Positions 25,155 to 37,211 of a DNA stretch of 64,000 bases are shown here, in pieces (the first letter of the stretch is position 1; every line of letters starts with the position of its first letter). The position numbers were made by a program, and so were the translations under genes. The notes below the pieces were generated by a model. That model was not told where the DNA came from. It did no database searches and was given only the letters and a program-made list of their open reading frames with translations. This DNA is from Persicaria tinctoria (Eukaryota; Streptophyta; Magnoliopsida; Caryophyllales; Polygonaceae), in contig JBANSL010000001.1 of the NCBI GenBank assembly GCA_037127255.1, positions 36,943,001 through 37,007,000 of the forward strand, written 5' to 3'.

Positions 25155-27577
25155 ATGGGTTATCCCCTTATCAAAGTTCCCTCAGACGAAATGAGAATCA
25201 ATTACTTACCTGTCGCCACTGACAGGCTTAGGATCCAACAACAGCAAATTCTTGATTCTGAAGATGGGGGTGAATCAGGTGCTTGTTCTTCCATGGACGT
25301 GGGTCTTTCTTCCACTTCTCACCCTGTGGACGCGGATCAAGAGGTTGAAAATTATTGGATTCCTTACGAAGCTTCCCCTATTGGTGTAGCGGAAACTCTG
25401 AAAAAGATCCGCTCCAAGGAAAATTTGACTGACTTGGATACCCCGGTGTATGACCTAAGGGATTTAGACACTTGTCTCTTTCTTGGAGATTTTAAGCCTC
25501 TGCCGCCTCCGTCTGACCGTCCATTAGTTGTAGTTGACAAGATTCACCCATGGAGATCTCCTGTGGAGGAGCTGAGGGGATGTACCACTTTGTTAGGATT
25601 GGCTGATCTTGATGCCATCTCTCAAATTTTTCCATGGCCCGCGGGACTAGACTTCTTGAGGAGGGGGGAGGTTGCTTGGATGCTTATAAGGATTGTTTGG
25701 TTGTTTACGCGGCCAGTCTGTCTCAGGGTTTCCGACTTCCCTTACATCCCTTTTTCTCGGAGTTCTTGAGTGAATACAATATAAGCCCTGCTCAGATTGT
25801 TCCTAGTGGTTGGATGTTTTTCACTAGCTTTATTATGAGGTGCAAGGAGATCGGGGTTACTCCTTCTTTGAAGTTGATGTTTAGTATCTTTTCCTTGAAA
25901 AAGGGAACCCAGGACTCGAGATTTTATCAGTGAAACTCCAGCTGTGGATACATGGAGAGGCTATCTAGCAAACCTAATTGGAAATATAAGTGGTTCCCGG
26001 TCCGTGACAAGTCTAGAAATGGTTTCAATTGCCGAACCGTCCCAGGGCGTTTCTGCTTTGTGAAAAAACCAATTGTTTCCAATCTTCCTGAGTTTAAACG
26101 ATCGTTTTCTCACACACCTAGGTTTCCCTGGGATAAAATGCTCTCCGGGTTCCGGCTTGAGATGGCTGGTTTGAGTTTGCCTCATCCGCGACTAGGTGGC
26201 TCCTTTTGTTTTATTGTTTCTTCGGGTGTTTTAGACTTGTGCCCCCTGTTTTGTCTTATTTTGATGGTTTATTTATCTTTGGATGTTTTTGTATTCAGAT
26301 ACAATGGATTTGGATTCTCTTTTGAAGCATCATAAAGCAAGATTTGAAAAGAAGAATAAGACGAGTTTAGAAATCAGTGATCCTCCTGCCCCCCTTTCAG
26401 TTCATGAGGTGGCGCTGATCGTTGATATGACCATAGTAGAAGAGATTGGCGCTCTTGTAGGGTCCTCTTCATTGGTTCCTGTATCTCGGGAGAAACGCGT
26501 TCGTCCATCTTCTCCTGAAACCTCCAAGACGAAGAAGAGGAAAGTTAGCATCGTTGTTGAGCCGTTAGCCGCGGATGAAAGGGGGCTCTTTATGGAGGGT
26601 GAAGCGAATCTATGCGAGTTCCCCATTCCAGGCTTTGATATAGTTGACCTACGAGGTCTCGCCTTTCCAACCAAGAAATGTTGTTTTCCCGAGCAAGGGT
26701 ATGTCAAGCGATTAGATATTGTTAATCTTTCAATTAATTTCGACCGCCTTAACCAGTGGGTAAGTTTTTATATTTCGCGAGTTATCTTTTGTTTTACTTT
26801 TAGAAGAAATCCGATGCGCTTCATCTCTGGCCTTTCTTTTCTTTGTCTTTGTTTGTTTGATTTTTTTTTTGTTTCAGCTGAGGGTGATCCAACAGGACGT
26901 CGAAAGACATTTGGTGTGTGGTGAAGAGAGCCTTAATAAGAGAGATGAGGAGATTAAGAGATTGTCTCACCGGCTGCGGATCCTTGGGAACACTTTTGGA
27001 GACCCAGCTTCGGTTGAGAAGTTTAAAAAGAGGTATGTGGAACTTCATGAGGAGGTGCAGAAACAAAAAGAAGCTATGGATGTTTTGAAGAAAGAATACG
27101 ACGATCTGAAAACTTATTTGGATGTTGCTAACTCCCGCGTCAAAGAACTTGAGGTTGCGGAAGGGTGTTCGCGGGAACTTCTTCAAGCAAAGCAAGTTAG
27201 CATCGATAAGTTGGAAGAAGATTTTTCTATCCTTCGTGAGGAGCAATCGATTACTAAACAGGAGCTTGATAATATTAAAGCGCGCTCAGACCAAGATGTG
27301 GCTCTTCAAAGTTCAGAAGGTTTGGCTTATCTGTCCTCTGAGTGGATTAAAACTAAGTCGGGCGCGTCTTTCATGTCTTCTGTAGCCAAAGCTTGTCTCC
27401 AGACTCAAAAAGGCGCCAGCATTTCGAAGGACAAGTGTTTTAGCTACTTCCGGAAGGGGATGGTCGCGGGGATCAATCAAAGTGTAGTACGTTCGGCAGC
27501 TCACCCCGGAATTCCCTTAGAGAAATTTGAGCCGAGCATGACTAGTGCCGACTGGGGGCTTTCAAAGGAAGAGATGG

Positions 27578-29063
27578 TGACAGATGATTTTTAGTCGCCA
27601 TAAATCCTATCAAATAAATCCGACTAACCTAACTAATGTAGTTTGGCAAGTACGGGTCGATCCCACAGAGAGTCTATGATTTGTATGCAAGTCAAGTGTG
27701 TCAACAAGAACAAGAAACAAAGAGGGGGGATTTTGATGGTTTAAACTAACTAAGAATGCAAAAGTAACAAAAATAATAAAGTAAAACAGATTAAATGGAT
27801 GAATATGAGAGAATAGCTCAGGTTAATCAATCTCAGCAATCAGGTTTGTTCATTGATCATTGATATCGAAAAGATAACTTCCTCTTGAATACTTTGTTGT
27901 GGAAAGACTAGGTCTTTTGAATCCAATTCCTTATCGAATCTAGTTAACAGGACAACCAGACCCTGAAAACCCTAACAATCAAAAAATCTTGAAACTATCA
28001 AGATTCAATTCAATAATCGATGAAGCTTAAAGGAAATCAACAAAGGCAATCGATGCGCACAACCCGTTATTGCATCAATTGCAAATCAATTCTCTATACA
28101 AATCCCTAAATCATCCAGTTTCAGGGATTTATACTTTGCTACTAAAAAATATAGATAACTCAACCAGTAATTACCTATATCTAGCTATAGATTATCATGA
28201 ACAAGCATCAGTTGATCGGGCTAATGAAAATTCACGAAAACCCTAAACAATCAGCGCAAAGAATTGATAATATTCAAAGAAGAGTATTAAGAACAGAAAT
28301 CTCACAATGAAATAGAAAACCTGAAGCTTCGATTAATTTCCCCAAGCCAAGAGGTTTAGTGGTTTATGGTTGAAAAGAAATCACAAAAGGGCTCCAAATC
28401 TCCAATGGTTGCTTCGTACAAAACATGTCCCATTGGAACCCCCTTTTCCAAAGAAACACAAAAAACATACTAATTGTTCCCTTTCCACCTTTTCAACTCC
28501 TAAACATATAATAATTAAAATTAAAACAACCCATTTATGAAATGAATCCAAGTAATAGCTATCAGTATCACAACCCACGTCTAATGTCTTGCACCCGCTA
28601 AATAGCTCGGACTCGCCAAAGAAATAACTCGGCCGAGTTTCCTCTTGCTCCACCCGAGTTCTTGTTCAACAGCCAACTTGATGTCCAGATTTTGCTATTT
28701 TTAAGGCTGAATTTGGAAAAGTCGTAAACATGAAAGTTGTTGGCCTTCGAATCCTCTTTTCAACAAGTATAAGTACGCCCCGATTCGATTACTACAGCCT
28801 TCAAACGACTCGTTTTAGTGCAGCGTCGCTAGCTTGGACAACTCCAATCAATTCTTCTTGTTTATTAGTCTCTTGCTCGATGTTAGGTCATTCCCATGTC
28901 ATCAATTGGATCCACCAATGCCTGAAAATATGTGCAAACATATGTAGATTCCGACTCCATGCATAATTAACTAAATATATGAAAACTACTCTAATTCATG
29001 CACTTTATCGTACCTAAATCTAACTAAATGCTTATATTAACACTACCTAAATGCGTCTTATCA
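27578..29063 (-). repeat. 3' LTR of element III
   Basis: It begins TGACAGATGATTTTTAG and ends CGTCTTATCA. It matches 33117-35418 closely except for the MITE in the latter. ORFs inside it, for example 28381-28653 on the minus strand, are repeated in the other LTR and are not recognisable genes. Confidence 0.85.
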
Positions 29064-29083
29064 AACTCTCCCACACTTAAACC
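29064..29083 (-). other. Polypurine tract of element III
   Basis: The minus strand reads GGTTTAAGTGTGGGAGAGTT directly before the 3' LTR start TGATAAGACG, the expected place for a polypurine tract. Confidence 0.7.
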
Positions 29084-31949
29084 TTTCTTGTCATCAAGAA
29101 AACAAAATCAATCCAATCAAACATCCCACAAATACGCTCTTCATGCATTGACCTCGTCAAAACACAATTCAAAACCAAGTAAGAAGCACGAGACAATAAT
29201 CAACATCCTCACATGTATTTGAGCAACTCAAAGGCTTAGGCACATTTCAATCCAACCTCACTGGGTATATAAAGTGTTTCACTCATCGCTCTTGTGTTTA
29301 GGCTAATTCAATTCCGCTCAAACTCAATCCAATGCAACCAAGCTACATAAAAATTGAAATCCACATCACAATCTCCACCTTGAGTGACATTACAAACAAT
29401 AATCATCATGAGGTCTTGTAAGGGTTGTAATGGGGCTCGGGTAAGAACATTAAGGGATGGAAATAATTAGGCTTTGTGGTGCTAAAAATCCGGGAAAAAG
29501 AGATCTCAACTATAACCGGAAAAACACTCAAAACCAAACATTTCTTCAACCGAAAGAATTCAAACTTTAACTCTATACACAAATGAAAACTTAAGCACAA
29601 CTCTTGTTAACCAACTCACTCTTTGTTCATTCTTTTCTCTCTTGATTTTTCAATGATTTTTCTTCTTCTCTTTTCTTGATTTTTTTTCTTTTTATGATTT
29701 TTCCTCGACTTTTACTCCTAAGTGAATTTTATCCTCCTTAGGCCCCGAGTGTTAAGCACAATAATCATCCATATGAAGCTCAAAAAGAATAAACCACCCA
29801 TACATAACTTTCAAATGCTCAAAACACTCCACTAATACACATTTTCACCAATCTTCTCCCTGATTCCCGGATAGGGTAAGGCTAAAATCGGCTAAAAGAC
29901 ATTTTGTGGGGCTAACAAAAATGGGCTAAAAGTCTAAAATTTGGCTTCAAGCATAGGATGGTATATACAGGTAGATACAGAGTAAGATATGGCTAACAAA
30001 ATATTGCCTCAATCATATGAAGATCACAAGTAATAATCAAAATATACGGCCTTGACATGGATATCAATCTCAATTCTTAGAGGTAGTCACATTGGAGAGT
30101 ATTACACACGAGAAGCAAAAAGGACATCAATAAAGCACAGTCCCAATAAGGCCAAAATAACTCACAAGGTAAATTTTTGTTGGATTTCAATGACACCTAA
30201 AACCTAAGAGTTATACATGCTCAATCAATCAATTATCTCATGCTCCAATAGATCAAACAAACTCGACGAGGATCAACAATTCAAGCATATCATGGGACTT
30301 ATAGGATTAAGAAGACAAGTGATGCAGATGGGGTTATCTGAGAGATCCTAAATCTAAAATACAATGCATGATATTTTTGTGGTTTTCTATTTTTTTCAGA
30401 TTTTTTTTTATATAATGTGCAAAACTAAGAATAATAAACATGAAATGCCAAAATATGAAAGAAATATATACAATGCAACCTAAATGCAAACATGTAAATG
30501 TTCACTCCCCCGCACTTAATTCACACATTGTCGTCAATGTGAAAAATAAAAGAGAAAAGAAGAAAACACTTACAGAGTCATCTACATGTCAGGCGGAGGC
30601 GGAGGCGGAGATGGAGATGGAAAATTAAAGCGCAAGAGGAAGGCGAGCCAACATTCCTTATCGTCTTGACCTCAAGGAGACACTACAACCTAATCTCTAC
30701 AAACAAGAGATAAGGCAACACCAACAAGAAAATATTTGTTGTCCCGGCAAGGACAACTCACAATAACAATCGATGGTGTTAAACCACTTACAATAACACA
30801 CAACACAACAAACCTCAACAATTTGCAAATTGATAACAATTAAGCATAATTGATCAAAACTAAAATCAATAAACTCAACAAGAAACTCTTATCAAATTTA
30901 TATCAAAAAGTAAGATCAATTCAAATGCTCAAGACTCCATAATTTCCAAATTTGCAATTTCACAATTAAGCACAAGAATCCCAATCCAAGCCAAAACCTC
31001 TCAATCAATCTAAATCCACCCCCGAATTTCTCTATCAACAAGTTCCTAATTCACCCAATTTGGCATCCCAAACTACAAATTCAAGACAAGTCCTAATTCA
31101 ATCACTCTCCAATAACAAATCTAGCACAAATAAGGTGTAATCTCACCCAAACAACCCCTAAATTACACAAATTTATTCAATTTGATAAAACCTAGAAACT
31201 GGAGGTTTTTGAAAACTTACCTCAACACTTCAATGGAGGAGAGAAAGAGGAGGGAGGCTGACCGGCTGGTGGTCGGTGTTGGGGCCGGCGATGGCTGAAC
31301 GAGGGAGGCAGAGGGCGGACCTAAGGGGGATGGTTGCTGGCGGCTTGGTGGCTGGAGACGAGGAACTCGGGCGCTGGCGCTGGGTAAAGGCTCTGGCGGC
31401 TGTGGTGGCTGGGAGAGAATGGGGTCCTCGGGAGAACTAGGGAGGAAGTCCATGGAGTGGATGGGCGGAGGTGGTCGCCGCCGACGCTGCTGGTTGGAGG
31501 ACTGGTGGTGGCTGCCTGATGGGAACTCGGGAGAGGAAGATGGCTGAACGCTGGGAGATGGAGAGAAGGGAACTCGGGCCTTCAGCGTCGCGTCCTTTTT
31601 TTTTTTTTTGGGACGCTATATAACTCGGGTGTGACAAAATAAACTCGACCGAGTTAATTGTTTTTTTCACCCGAGTTCTTCTTGCAGAACTGTTCGCCAC
31701 TCGGATTGGCCAAAGTACTCGACCGAGCTCTTCACACGAGTAACCTACTGTAATTTTCTTGATTTTGGCCCCATTTTTGACGATCTTTTTTTTTTTGAAA
31801 TTGAAATTGAAAACTTAAACGAAAAAAATGAAAAATGCAAATCTAAATTACTCACCTTGGGTTGCCTCTCAAGAAGCGTCCTTGGTTACCGTCATAGACT
31901 CGACATTTTGGTTATCCATTTAAGACTCACTCGGACATCGTCAGTGCCC
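29084..31949 (-). other. 3' non-coding part of element III with a GC-rich block
   Basis: 29084-31200 is AT-rich and has no recognisable coding sequence. About 31230-31610 is a GC-rich block whose minus-strand frames are proline and serine rich (31217-31453 and 31437-31700) and match no known family. 31610-31949 is again AT-rich, with an A/T homopolymer near 31780. Confidence 0.5.
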
Positions 31950-32988
31950 TCAAGAAAAATCAAACTCTTGTGCACACCATCTAGGTAAGCGGGCACTACA
32001 TATGAAGTTGAAAACAAAGTATGTCTTCAACTCCTCATATGCCCGAGCGTGACTCTCCGTCGCGGGTATGTAGAACCACCAATTTAGTTCCATTGGCGGT
32101 ATGTCAAAGTAGTGAGCCCAATGGTCGACATAATCACCGAACTTCTCACCATTGCAGAGGATATCAATTCTTTGCTTAGGAGCCACAGAAATCAGCTCCG
32201 GACTTGGTTCTTTGATAGGCGAGCTCGAGACAATCTCATCGAATGAAGGAGACAATAAATCACATGGGATCTCATGCGTCGACTCATGACACTCCATGTC
32301 AGGAAGTAGTGTACTCTCCTCTTCATCGCTGAAGAAACTGTCATCGTCTGCGAACATTATCATGCTCATAGCTCAAGAGTAGGGGAGGTAGCGGAGTAGA
32401 ATCGGATGAACTCAATGAGGGAGGAATAGGAATCACGCACTCACCTTCATTGTCATGACTTTCTAAGCTTCCCTCGAGTGTGACAAACAGGTCCTTGCCA
32501 CTCCCTAGAGTGTTTATGGTGAGGCTCTCTATCGGGTTAACCACCGGTTGAGACGGTAGTTCACTCGCTTCACATGCTAGAATCTCATTCCCCACTTTGA
32601 CCATTCGGTGCACTCGTTCATCTAGTTCTGTGATCTGCTGATACAATTGCTCATTCTCCTCGTAAGAGGCCTTGGATAGATCCTCCAAAGGTGCGTAAAA
32701 GTAATCCATCGGTTGAGGTTCTTAGGAAAATGACACTTCTTGCAAGGCCTGGTGACCCATGTAGCATATAAGATCCCAAATTCCCGCCAAACCTAACCGT
32801 GCTAGACTTCCACCGCTCATGTATATAGCACACGCCTTTGTCTCAGCAGCCATCCCCTCTACAACGCAGACAACCATATCTCGCAAACTATCGTGGAAAC
32901 CTCGCTCATTGCGGATGTCCACACACCTCTGCAACCTAGTGAGATATAGGTGAAAGTTCTCACCTTCAAACTGCGATAATCTCAACAT
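31950..32988 (-). pseudogene. Decayed gag-like gene of element III
   Basis: On the minus strand an ATG at 32988, about 105 bp after the primer-binding site, opens LSQFEGENFHLYLTRLQRC, reminiscent of plant retrotransposon gag segments. One in-frame TAA (32722-32724) separates it from a further 122 codons, then a frame change near 32360 leads into a 139-codon segment with an acidic start and a YVDHWAHYFDIPPMELNWWF block. No zinc knuckle is visible. The gag assignment rests on position and loose resemblance, so it is moderate. No protease or RT follows. Confidence 0.5.
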
Positions 32989-33093
32989 GTTAAACTGTTA
33001 GTAGCACATGTGTTGTGAACCGTCAGATAGGTTCACAACAAAAGTTAGTAGCTAAATTAACACAAAAGACAAATCCCCAAATAACAACTTGAC

Positions 33094-33111
33094 TCCCCGG
33101 CAACGGCGCCA
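33094..33111 (-). other. Primer-binding site of element III (Asp tRNA)
   Basis: On the minus strand it reads TGGCGCCGTTGCCGGGGA, the complement of the 3' end of plant tRNA-Asp, a few bases from the LTR. It is the unmutated form of the same site used by the elements at 40435 and 48591. Confidence 0.9.
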
Positions 33112-33116
33112 AATTT

Positions 33117-35418
33117 AACTGATGATTTTTAGTCGCCTTAAATCCTATAAAATAAATCCGACTAACCTAACTAATGTAGTTTGGCAAGTACGGGTCGATC
33201 CCACAGAGAGTCTATGATTTGTATGCAAGTCAAGTGTGTCAACATGAACAAGAAACAAGGAGGGGGGATTTTGATGGTTTAAACTAACTAAGAATGGATA
33301 AGTAACAAAAATAATAAAGTAAAACAGATTAAATGGATGAATATGAGAGAATAGCTCAGGTTAATCAACCTCAGCAATCAGGTTTGTTCATTGATCATTG
33401 ATATCGAAAAGATAACTTCCTCTTGAATACATTGTTGTGGAAAGACAAGGTCTTTTGAATCCCATTCCTTATCGAATCTAGTTAACAGGACAACCAGACC
33501 CTGAAAACCTTAACTATCAAACAATCTTGAAACTATCAAGATTCAATTCAATAATCAATGAATCTTAAAGGAAATCAACAAAGGAAATCGATGCGCACAA
33601 CCTGTTATTGCATCAATTGCAAATCAATTCTCTATACAAATCCCTAAATCAACCAGTTTTAGGGATTTATACTTTGCTACTAAAAAATATAGATAACTCA
33701 ACCAGTAATTACCTATATCTAGCTATAGATTATCATGAACAAGCATCAGTTGATCGGGCTAATGAAAATTCACGAAAACCCTAAACAATCAGGGCAAAGA
33801 ATTGATAATATTCAAAGAAGAGTATTAAGAACAGAAATCTCACAATGAAATAGAAAACCTGAAGCTTCGATTAATTTCCCCAAGCTAAGGGGTTTAGTGG
33901 TTTATGGTTGAAAAGAAATCACAAAAGGGCTCCAAATCCCCAATGGTTGCTTTGTACAAAACATGTCCCATTGGAACCCCCTTTTCCAAAGAAACACAAA
34001 AAACCTACTAATTGTTCCCTTTCCACCTTTTCAACTCCTAAACATTTAATAATTGAAAATAAAACAACCCATTTATGAAATGAATCCAAGTAACAGCTAT
34101 CAGTATCACAGCCCACGTCTAATGTCTTGCACCCGCTAAATAGCTCGGACTCGCCAAAGAAATAACTCGGGCGAGTTTCCTCTTGCTCCACCCGAGTTCC
34201 TGTTCAATAGCCAACTTGATGTCCAGATTTTGCTATTTTTAAGGCTGAATTTGGAAAAGTCGTAAACACAAAAGTTGTAGGCCATCGAATCCTCTTTCCA
34301 AAGAGTATAAGTACGCCCCGACCCGATAACTACAACTAGACCTGTCAAAACCTGACCCGACCCGAGGACCCGACCCGACCCGACCCGTAAAACGTGGGTT
34401 TTGGCACAAATATTTCAACCCGAAACCCGAAGCAACCCGAACCCGCTCAACCCGCAAATTTCTGGGTCGGGTTGGGTCAACCTGTGGGTCACCCGCTGGG
34501 TCAAGCTTTAAGATAATAAAAACATAAATAAATTACAATTTAACCTAATATTGAAATATTTTACTAATAATAATTAGGATTGAATATTATATTTTTCATC
34601 ATCAACTTTACTTTATAATTTAACATTACAATTTGTTATGTATATAAAATTACATATTACTATTGTAGCAACATTAATTATTTTTTTCAATAATATACCT
34701 ATTATTAGGATAATATAACAATTTTAGATTTAGGAACTATGTAAATAGTCATTAAAAATATTCCATCCGTTTACTTTTAAATGTCGTTTACTATTCATGT
34801 ATGGTTTTAAGGATGATAATAATTATATAAAATATCAATTTATATATTATATATAATTTCATACTTCAAAAACTAAAAAGAATGAAACTATAACAAGTAA
34901 TAAACTTTTATTGATATTTTACATAATTTTATCATTTAAAAATAACGTGTATAAATAGTAAATGACATTTAAAAAATTATGGATGAGTAACGCTCTTGAC
35001 CCGTTGGGTCGACCCGAACCCGTTAAATATGGGTCTGGGTTGAGCATTTCACGACCCGTAACCCGAAATGACCCGACCCGAAATGGACCCGAACCCAAGA
35101 CGACCCGACCCAAACCCGACCCGCCCGACCTGTTTGACAGGTCTAACTACAACCTTCAAACGACTCGTTTTAGTGCAGCGTCGCTAGCTTGGACAGCTCC
35201 AAACAATTATTCTTGTTTATTAGTCTCTTGCTCGATGTTAGGTCATTCCCATGTCATCAATTGGATCCACCAATGCCTGAAAATATGTGCAAACATATGT
35301 AGATTCCGACTCCATGCATAATTAACTAAATATATGAAAACTACTCTAATTCATGCACTTTATCGTACCTAAATCTAACTAAATGCTTATATTACCACTA
35401 CCTAAATGCGTCTTATGA
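33117..35418 (-). repeat. 5' LTR of element III, carrying a hAT MITE
   Basis: It matches 27578-29063 from GATGATTTTTAG to CGTCTTAT, with an 809 bp MITE at 34337-35145. The last bases read GA instead of CA. The exact left boundary is uncertain by a few bases. Confidence 0.8.
34337..35145. mobile_element. hAT-type MITE with CCCGAC subterminal repeats
   Basis: The terminal inverted repeats are TAGACCTGTCAAA and TTTGACAGGTCTA, a perfect 13 bp match. An 8 bp target duplication ACTACAAC lies at 34329-34336 and 35146-35153, diagnostic for hAT. The other LTR has the empty site. Both ends carry dense, mostly same-strand runs of GACCCG and AACCCG words (34352-34460 and 34997-35130), while the core is extremely AT-rich. 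No coding capacity. Confidence 0.9.
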
Positions 35419-35503
35419 GATGGCCGCGGAAGAATCATACTCTGGGGATGAAGATGCCGAGGACGCGTGTGATAACGTTGGAACGCCGACCACTACTTCT
35501 TGA

Positions 35504-35838
35504 TCTTTAATGTTTTAGCTTTAATCGGTAACATGGGAATGAAACATTTCTATCTTGAGAACCTGTGATGGTTCTTTTTTGGGGTTCTATGTGACATCTA
35601 TCTTTTGTGAAGTTGGGCTCGAGATTTCTTGGGTGAAACTTTGTATTCCTGTATATTTTTGCTCGTTAATGCTCTGATCTCTTTCCAAGTGTTGAAAGGG
35701 TTAGTCCGAATGTACAAAGCCTTTTCCCACTTGTCTTTAATTCTCAAGATGGGATTTCTCCTTTTTTAAGGCCTCGATCCACCTATCATTTTTACTGCTT
35801 TTCATGCGTCGATAACTAATTGTGTTTTCATACGCGTC
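35504..35838. other. Spacer between Transposase_28-type gene and first B3-like gene
   Basis: No ORF or repeat recognised. It probably holds the 3' end of the upstream gene and the 5' region of the gene at 35839. Confidence 0.4.
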
Positions 35839-36283
35839 ATGTCTTCGGGAGGTTTTAATCCTTGGGCCTTTTTTCAAAAGATCGAGAATGTGGATCAACT
35901 TTCTCGACTTGTGAGCTTTCTCCTTGTTTTTCCTTAGAAAGTTTAGGCTTGTTCTCCGAATTATATATGCATTTTTTGTTTGTGCGCAGGTTTTGCCCCC
36001 TCAATTTGAGGCTGAATATGGGCCGCTACCGCCCAGATGGGATTTTCTTTCATCGTATCTGGTTTGCGACTTCCCAGTGGTTGTGTCCTGGAGTGAGAAC
36101 GGTATTTTTCAAATCGACAGTGGTTGGGACGAGTTTCTTGCCCTTCATCGTCTTGGGATAGGAAGTACCATGACGTTTTTTCATAGGGGCAATGTCTCTT
36201 TCAAAGTTTGCCCGCGTCGCGAGATTGGGAATGATAATGAGGCTAATCTTAGCTCAGTTTCTTCCTCGTGTAGTTCAAACTGA
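35839..36283 (+). CDS. B3-like (REM-type) single-domain protein, unit a
   Basis: Two exons, 35839-35910 and 35990-36283, give 121 residues with no stop or frameshift. The 79 bp intron has GTGAGC and TGCGCAG borders and is phase 0. Exon 1 encodes NPWAFFQKIENVDQLSRL and exon 2 starts LPPQF, then carries the rest of the fold: a W-DFL segment, FQIDSGWDEFLALHRLGIG, and a final STMTFF...VSFKV strand. This order (F-K-V start, LP-F, the GW-F motif with a following G-D/S loop, F-V end) is that of plant B3 DNA-binding domains of the REM class. B3 proteins bind DNA in the nucleus. No other domain is present. It is the only intron-bearing unit of the cluster that appears intact. Expression is unknown. 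Confidence 0.7.
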
Positions 36284-36532
36284 GCCTTCCTGGTGTCATG
36301 CTTTGAGAGTTTGTAATTTGTTAATAGATTATATTTCCACGAGTGACTCGAAAGGGGAACTACGATTTTCTTTCGCTATCTATCATATTTTGTGATTTTT
36401 TAATAAGCTTAAAGGGGGGATCTTTTATTATTCATAATAAGCAGTACCATGCAGAAACCTTTCTAGAAGCTCGATCCTTTTAAACTTGATACATCATACT
36501 AGAGATGGTAACGCGATACATAAAATAGAAGC
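36284..36532. other. Spacer between convergent B3-like units a and b
   Basis: About 250 bp with no ORF of note. It would hold the 3' ends of the two convergent genes. An AATAA-type signal occurs near 36403 and again near 36438. Confidence 0.35.
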
Positions 36533-36868
36533 TTAAGGACATCCCACTTCTCCATTTTCCTCGCTATCAGGGATGACAACGTCGACTTCAAAGATGGAGT
36601 CTCCCATGTAGGTGAAAATCAGAGTTGATCCTACATTGACTCGATTTGATTGTGTGAAGTCGTGCCACCCTTGTGTTAACCAAAAAAGATCGTCTCCATC
36701 TTTTTCTACTTTTACTTCGTGTTCCTGGTTGGAGCGAGACCAGAGCCTGGCTTGAGTGTAAGCATCTTCATCGATTAGGACGTACATGAGCGGGAGCCGG
36801 AGTGTTTGAAGTTGCTCCTCTCTCATGATGACCCTATAGAAAGCTCTTGGTGGCAACCCTGGATCCAT
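36533..36868 (-). CDS. B3-like (REM-type) protein, intronless unit b, inverted
   Basis: One uninterrupted exon of 111 codons starting MDPGLPPRAFYRVIMREEQL. The whole domain is present: FYRVI start, QTLRLPLMYVL, EHEVKVEKDGDDLFWLTQGW, HDFTQSNRVNVGSTLIFTY and FEVDVV. The block LQTLRLPL is continuous here, at the point where units a, c and d have an intron. It lies on the opposite strand to its neighbours. Intact frame, function unknown; a B3 DNA-binding fold is the best match. Intron loss through an RNA copy is one explanation; an ancestral intronless gene is another. Confidence 0.7.
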   Translation of the reverse strand: MDPGLPPRAFYRVIMREEQLQTLRLPLMYVLIDEDAYTQARLWSRSNQEHEVKVEKDGDDLFWLTQGWHDFTQSNRVNVGSTLIFTYMGDSIFEVDVVIPDSEENGEVGCP

Positions 36869-37211
36869 TTTGTTTTAGGATGTTCATCACTTGGGTCATT
36901 CTTGCGTGCTTTATATTTGCTGAGTGCGGCTTTTTTCCCCTCGGTCTTATCGCCCTTTATTGAAAAGTAATTTAGTTTTTCTTTTCCGGCTTACTTTCTT
37001 TAAAGGTCTCTTCTGAGAGGTTTGTTGGGTTTCAGCGGGATGTTCAATAAAATTAATTTCGATTTCAGAAAAAAGAGGACGCGTGCCTTGTGCTAATGTG
37101 TTACCTGTTGCGCGTCATGCATGCATCTCTTCCCCATTTATTTTACTGCTTCCTCGTGAGTGATGGGACGAAAAAAAGAAAAAGGCTATTGCTCTCCTTG
37201 CTTTTCTCGTG
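36869..37211. other. Spacer between divergent B3-like units b and c
   Basis: This could serve as a shared promoter region for units b (leftward) and c (rightward). It is about 340 bp, partly T-rich; I see no clear motif and no ORF of note. Confidence 0.35.

Larger units (their letters stand above)
27578..35418 (-). mobile_element. Non-autonomous LTR retrotransposon with gag-like gene only (element III)
   Basis: LTRs at 27578-29063 and about 33117-35418 flank an interior with an Asp-tRNA primer-binding site (33094-33111) and a purine tract on the minus strand (29064-29083). A 5 bp target duplication GATGG lies at 27573-27577 and 35419-35423. Excising the element restores the reading frame of the host gene, which confirms the ends. 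The Asp-tRNA primer is usual for Athila and Tat lineages. Only a decayed gag-like gene is present, with no protease, RT or integrase, which fits TR-GAG-type elements. Without the MITE in the right LTR, both LTRs are about 1.49 kb. Confidence 0.85.
25155..35503 (+). pseudogene. Transposase_28-type ('putative gypsy-type transposon') gene, disrupted
   Basis: The ATG at 25155 opens about 170 codons. The reading frame shifts in a G-rich run near 25665, then continues through the family block GFRLPLHPFFSEFL...ISPAQIVPSGW...GVTPSL (25700-25900), which matches plant PF04195. A TGA interrupts at 25931. Two GT-AG introns fit exactly: 26196-26298 (phase 1) and 26760-26877 (phase 0). Exon 2 has a basic KTKKRK stretch (possible nuclear signal); exon 3 (26878-27577) is mostly coiled coil. 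The last exon is split by the element at 27578-35418 and resumes at 35424 in the same frame, with an acidic tail ending at TGA 35501-35503. The family's function is unknown; it is found in or near plant retrotransposons. The frameshift and stop show the gene was probably already decaying. Confidence 0.75.

Noticed and set aside
28381..28653. 90-codon frame repeated at 33919-34191
   Set aside because: Both are the same position in the two LTRs of element III. No domain is recognised and LTR location makes a gene unlikely.
31950..32369. Separate functional gene in element III
   Set aside because: It is out of frame with, but continuous in position with, the upstream gag-like segments and has no own start context, so it is treated as part of one decayed gene.
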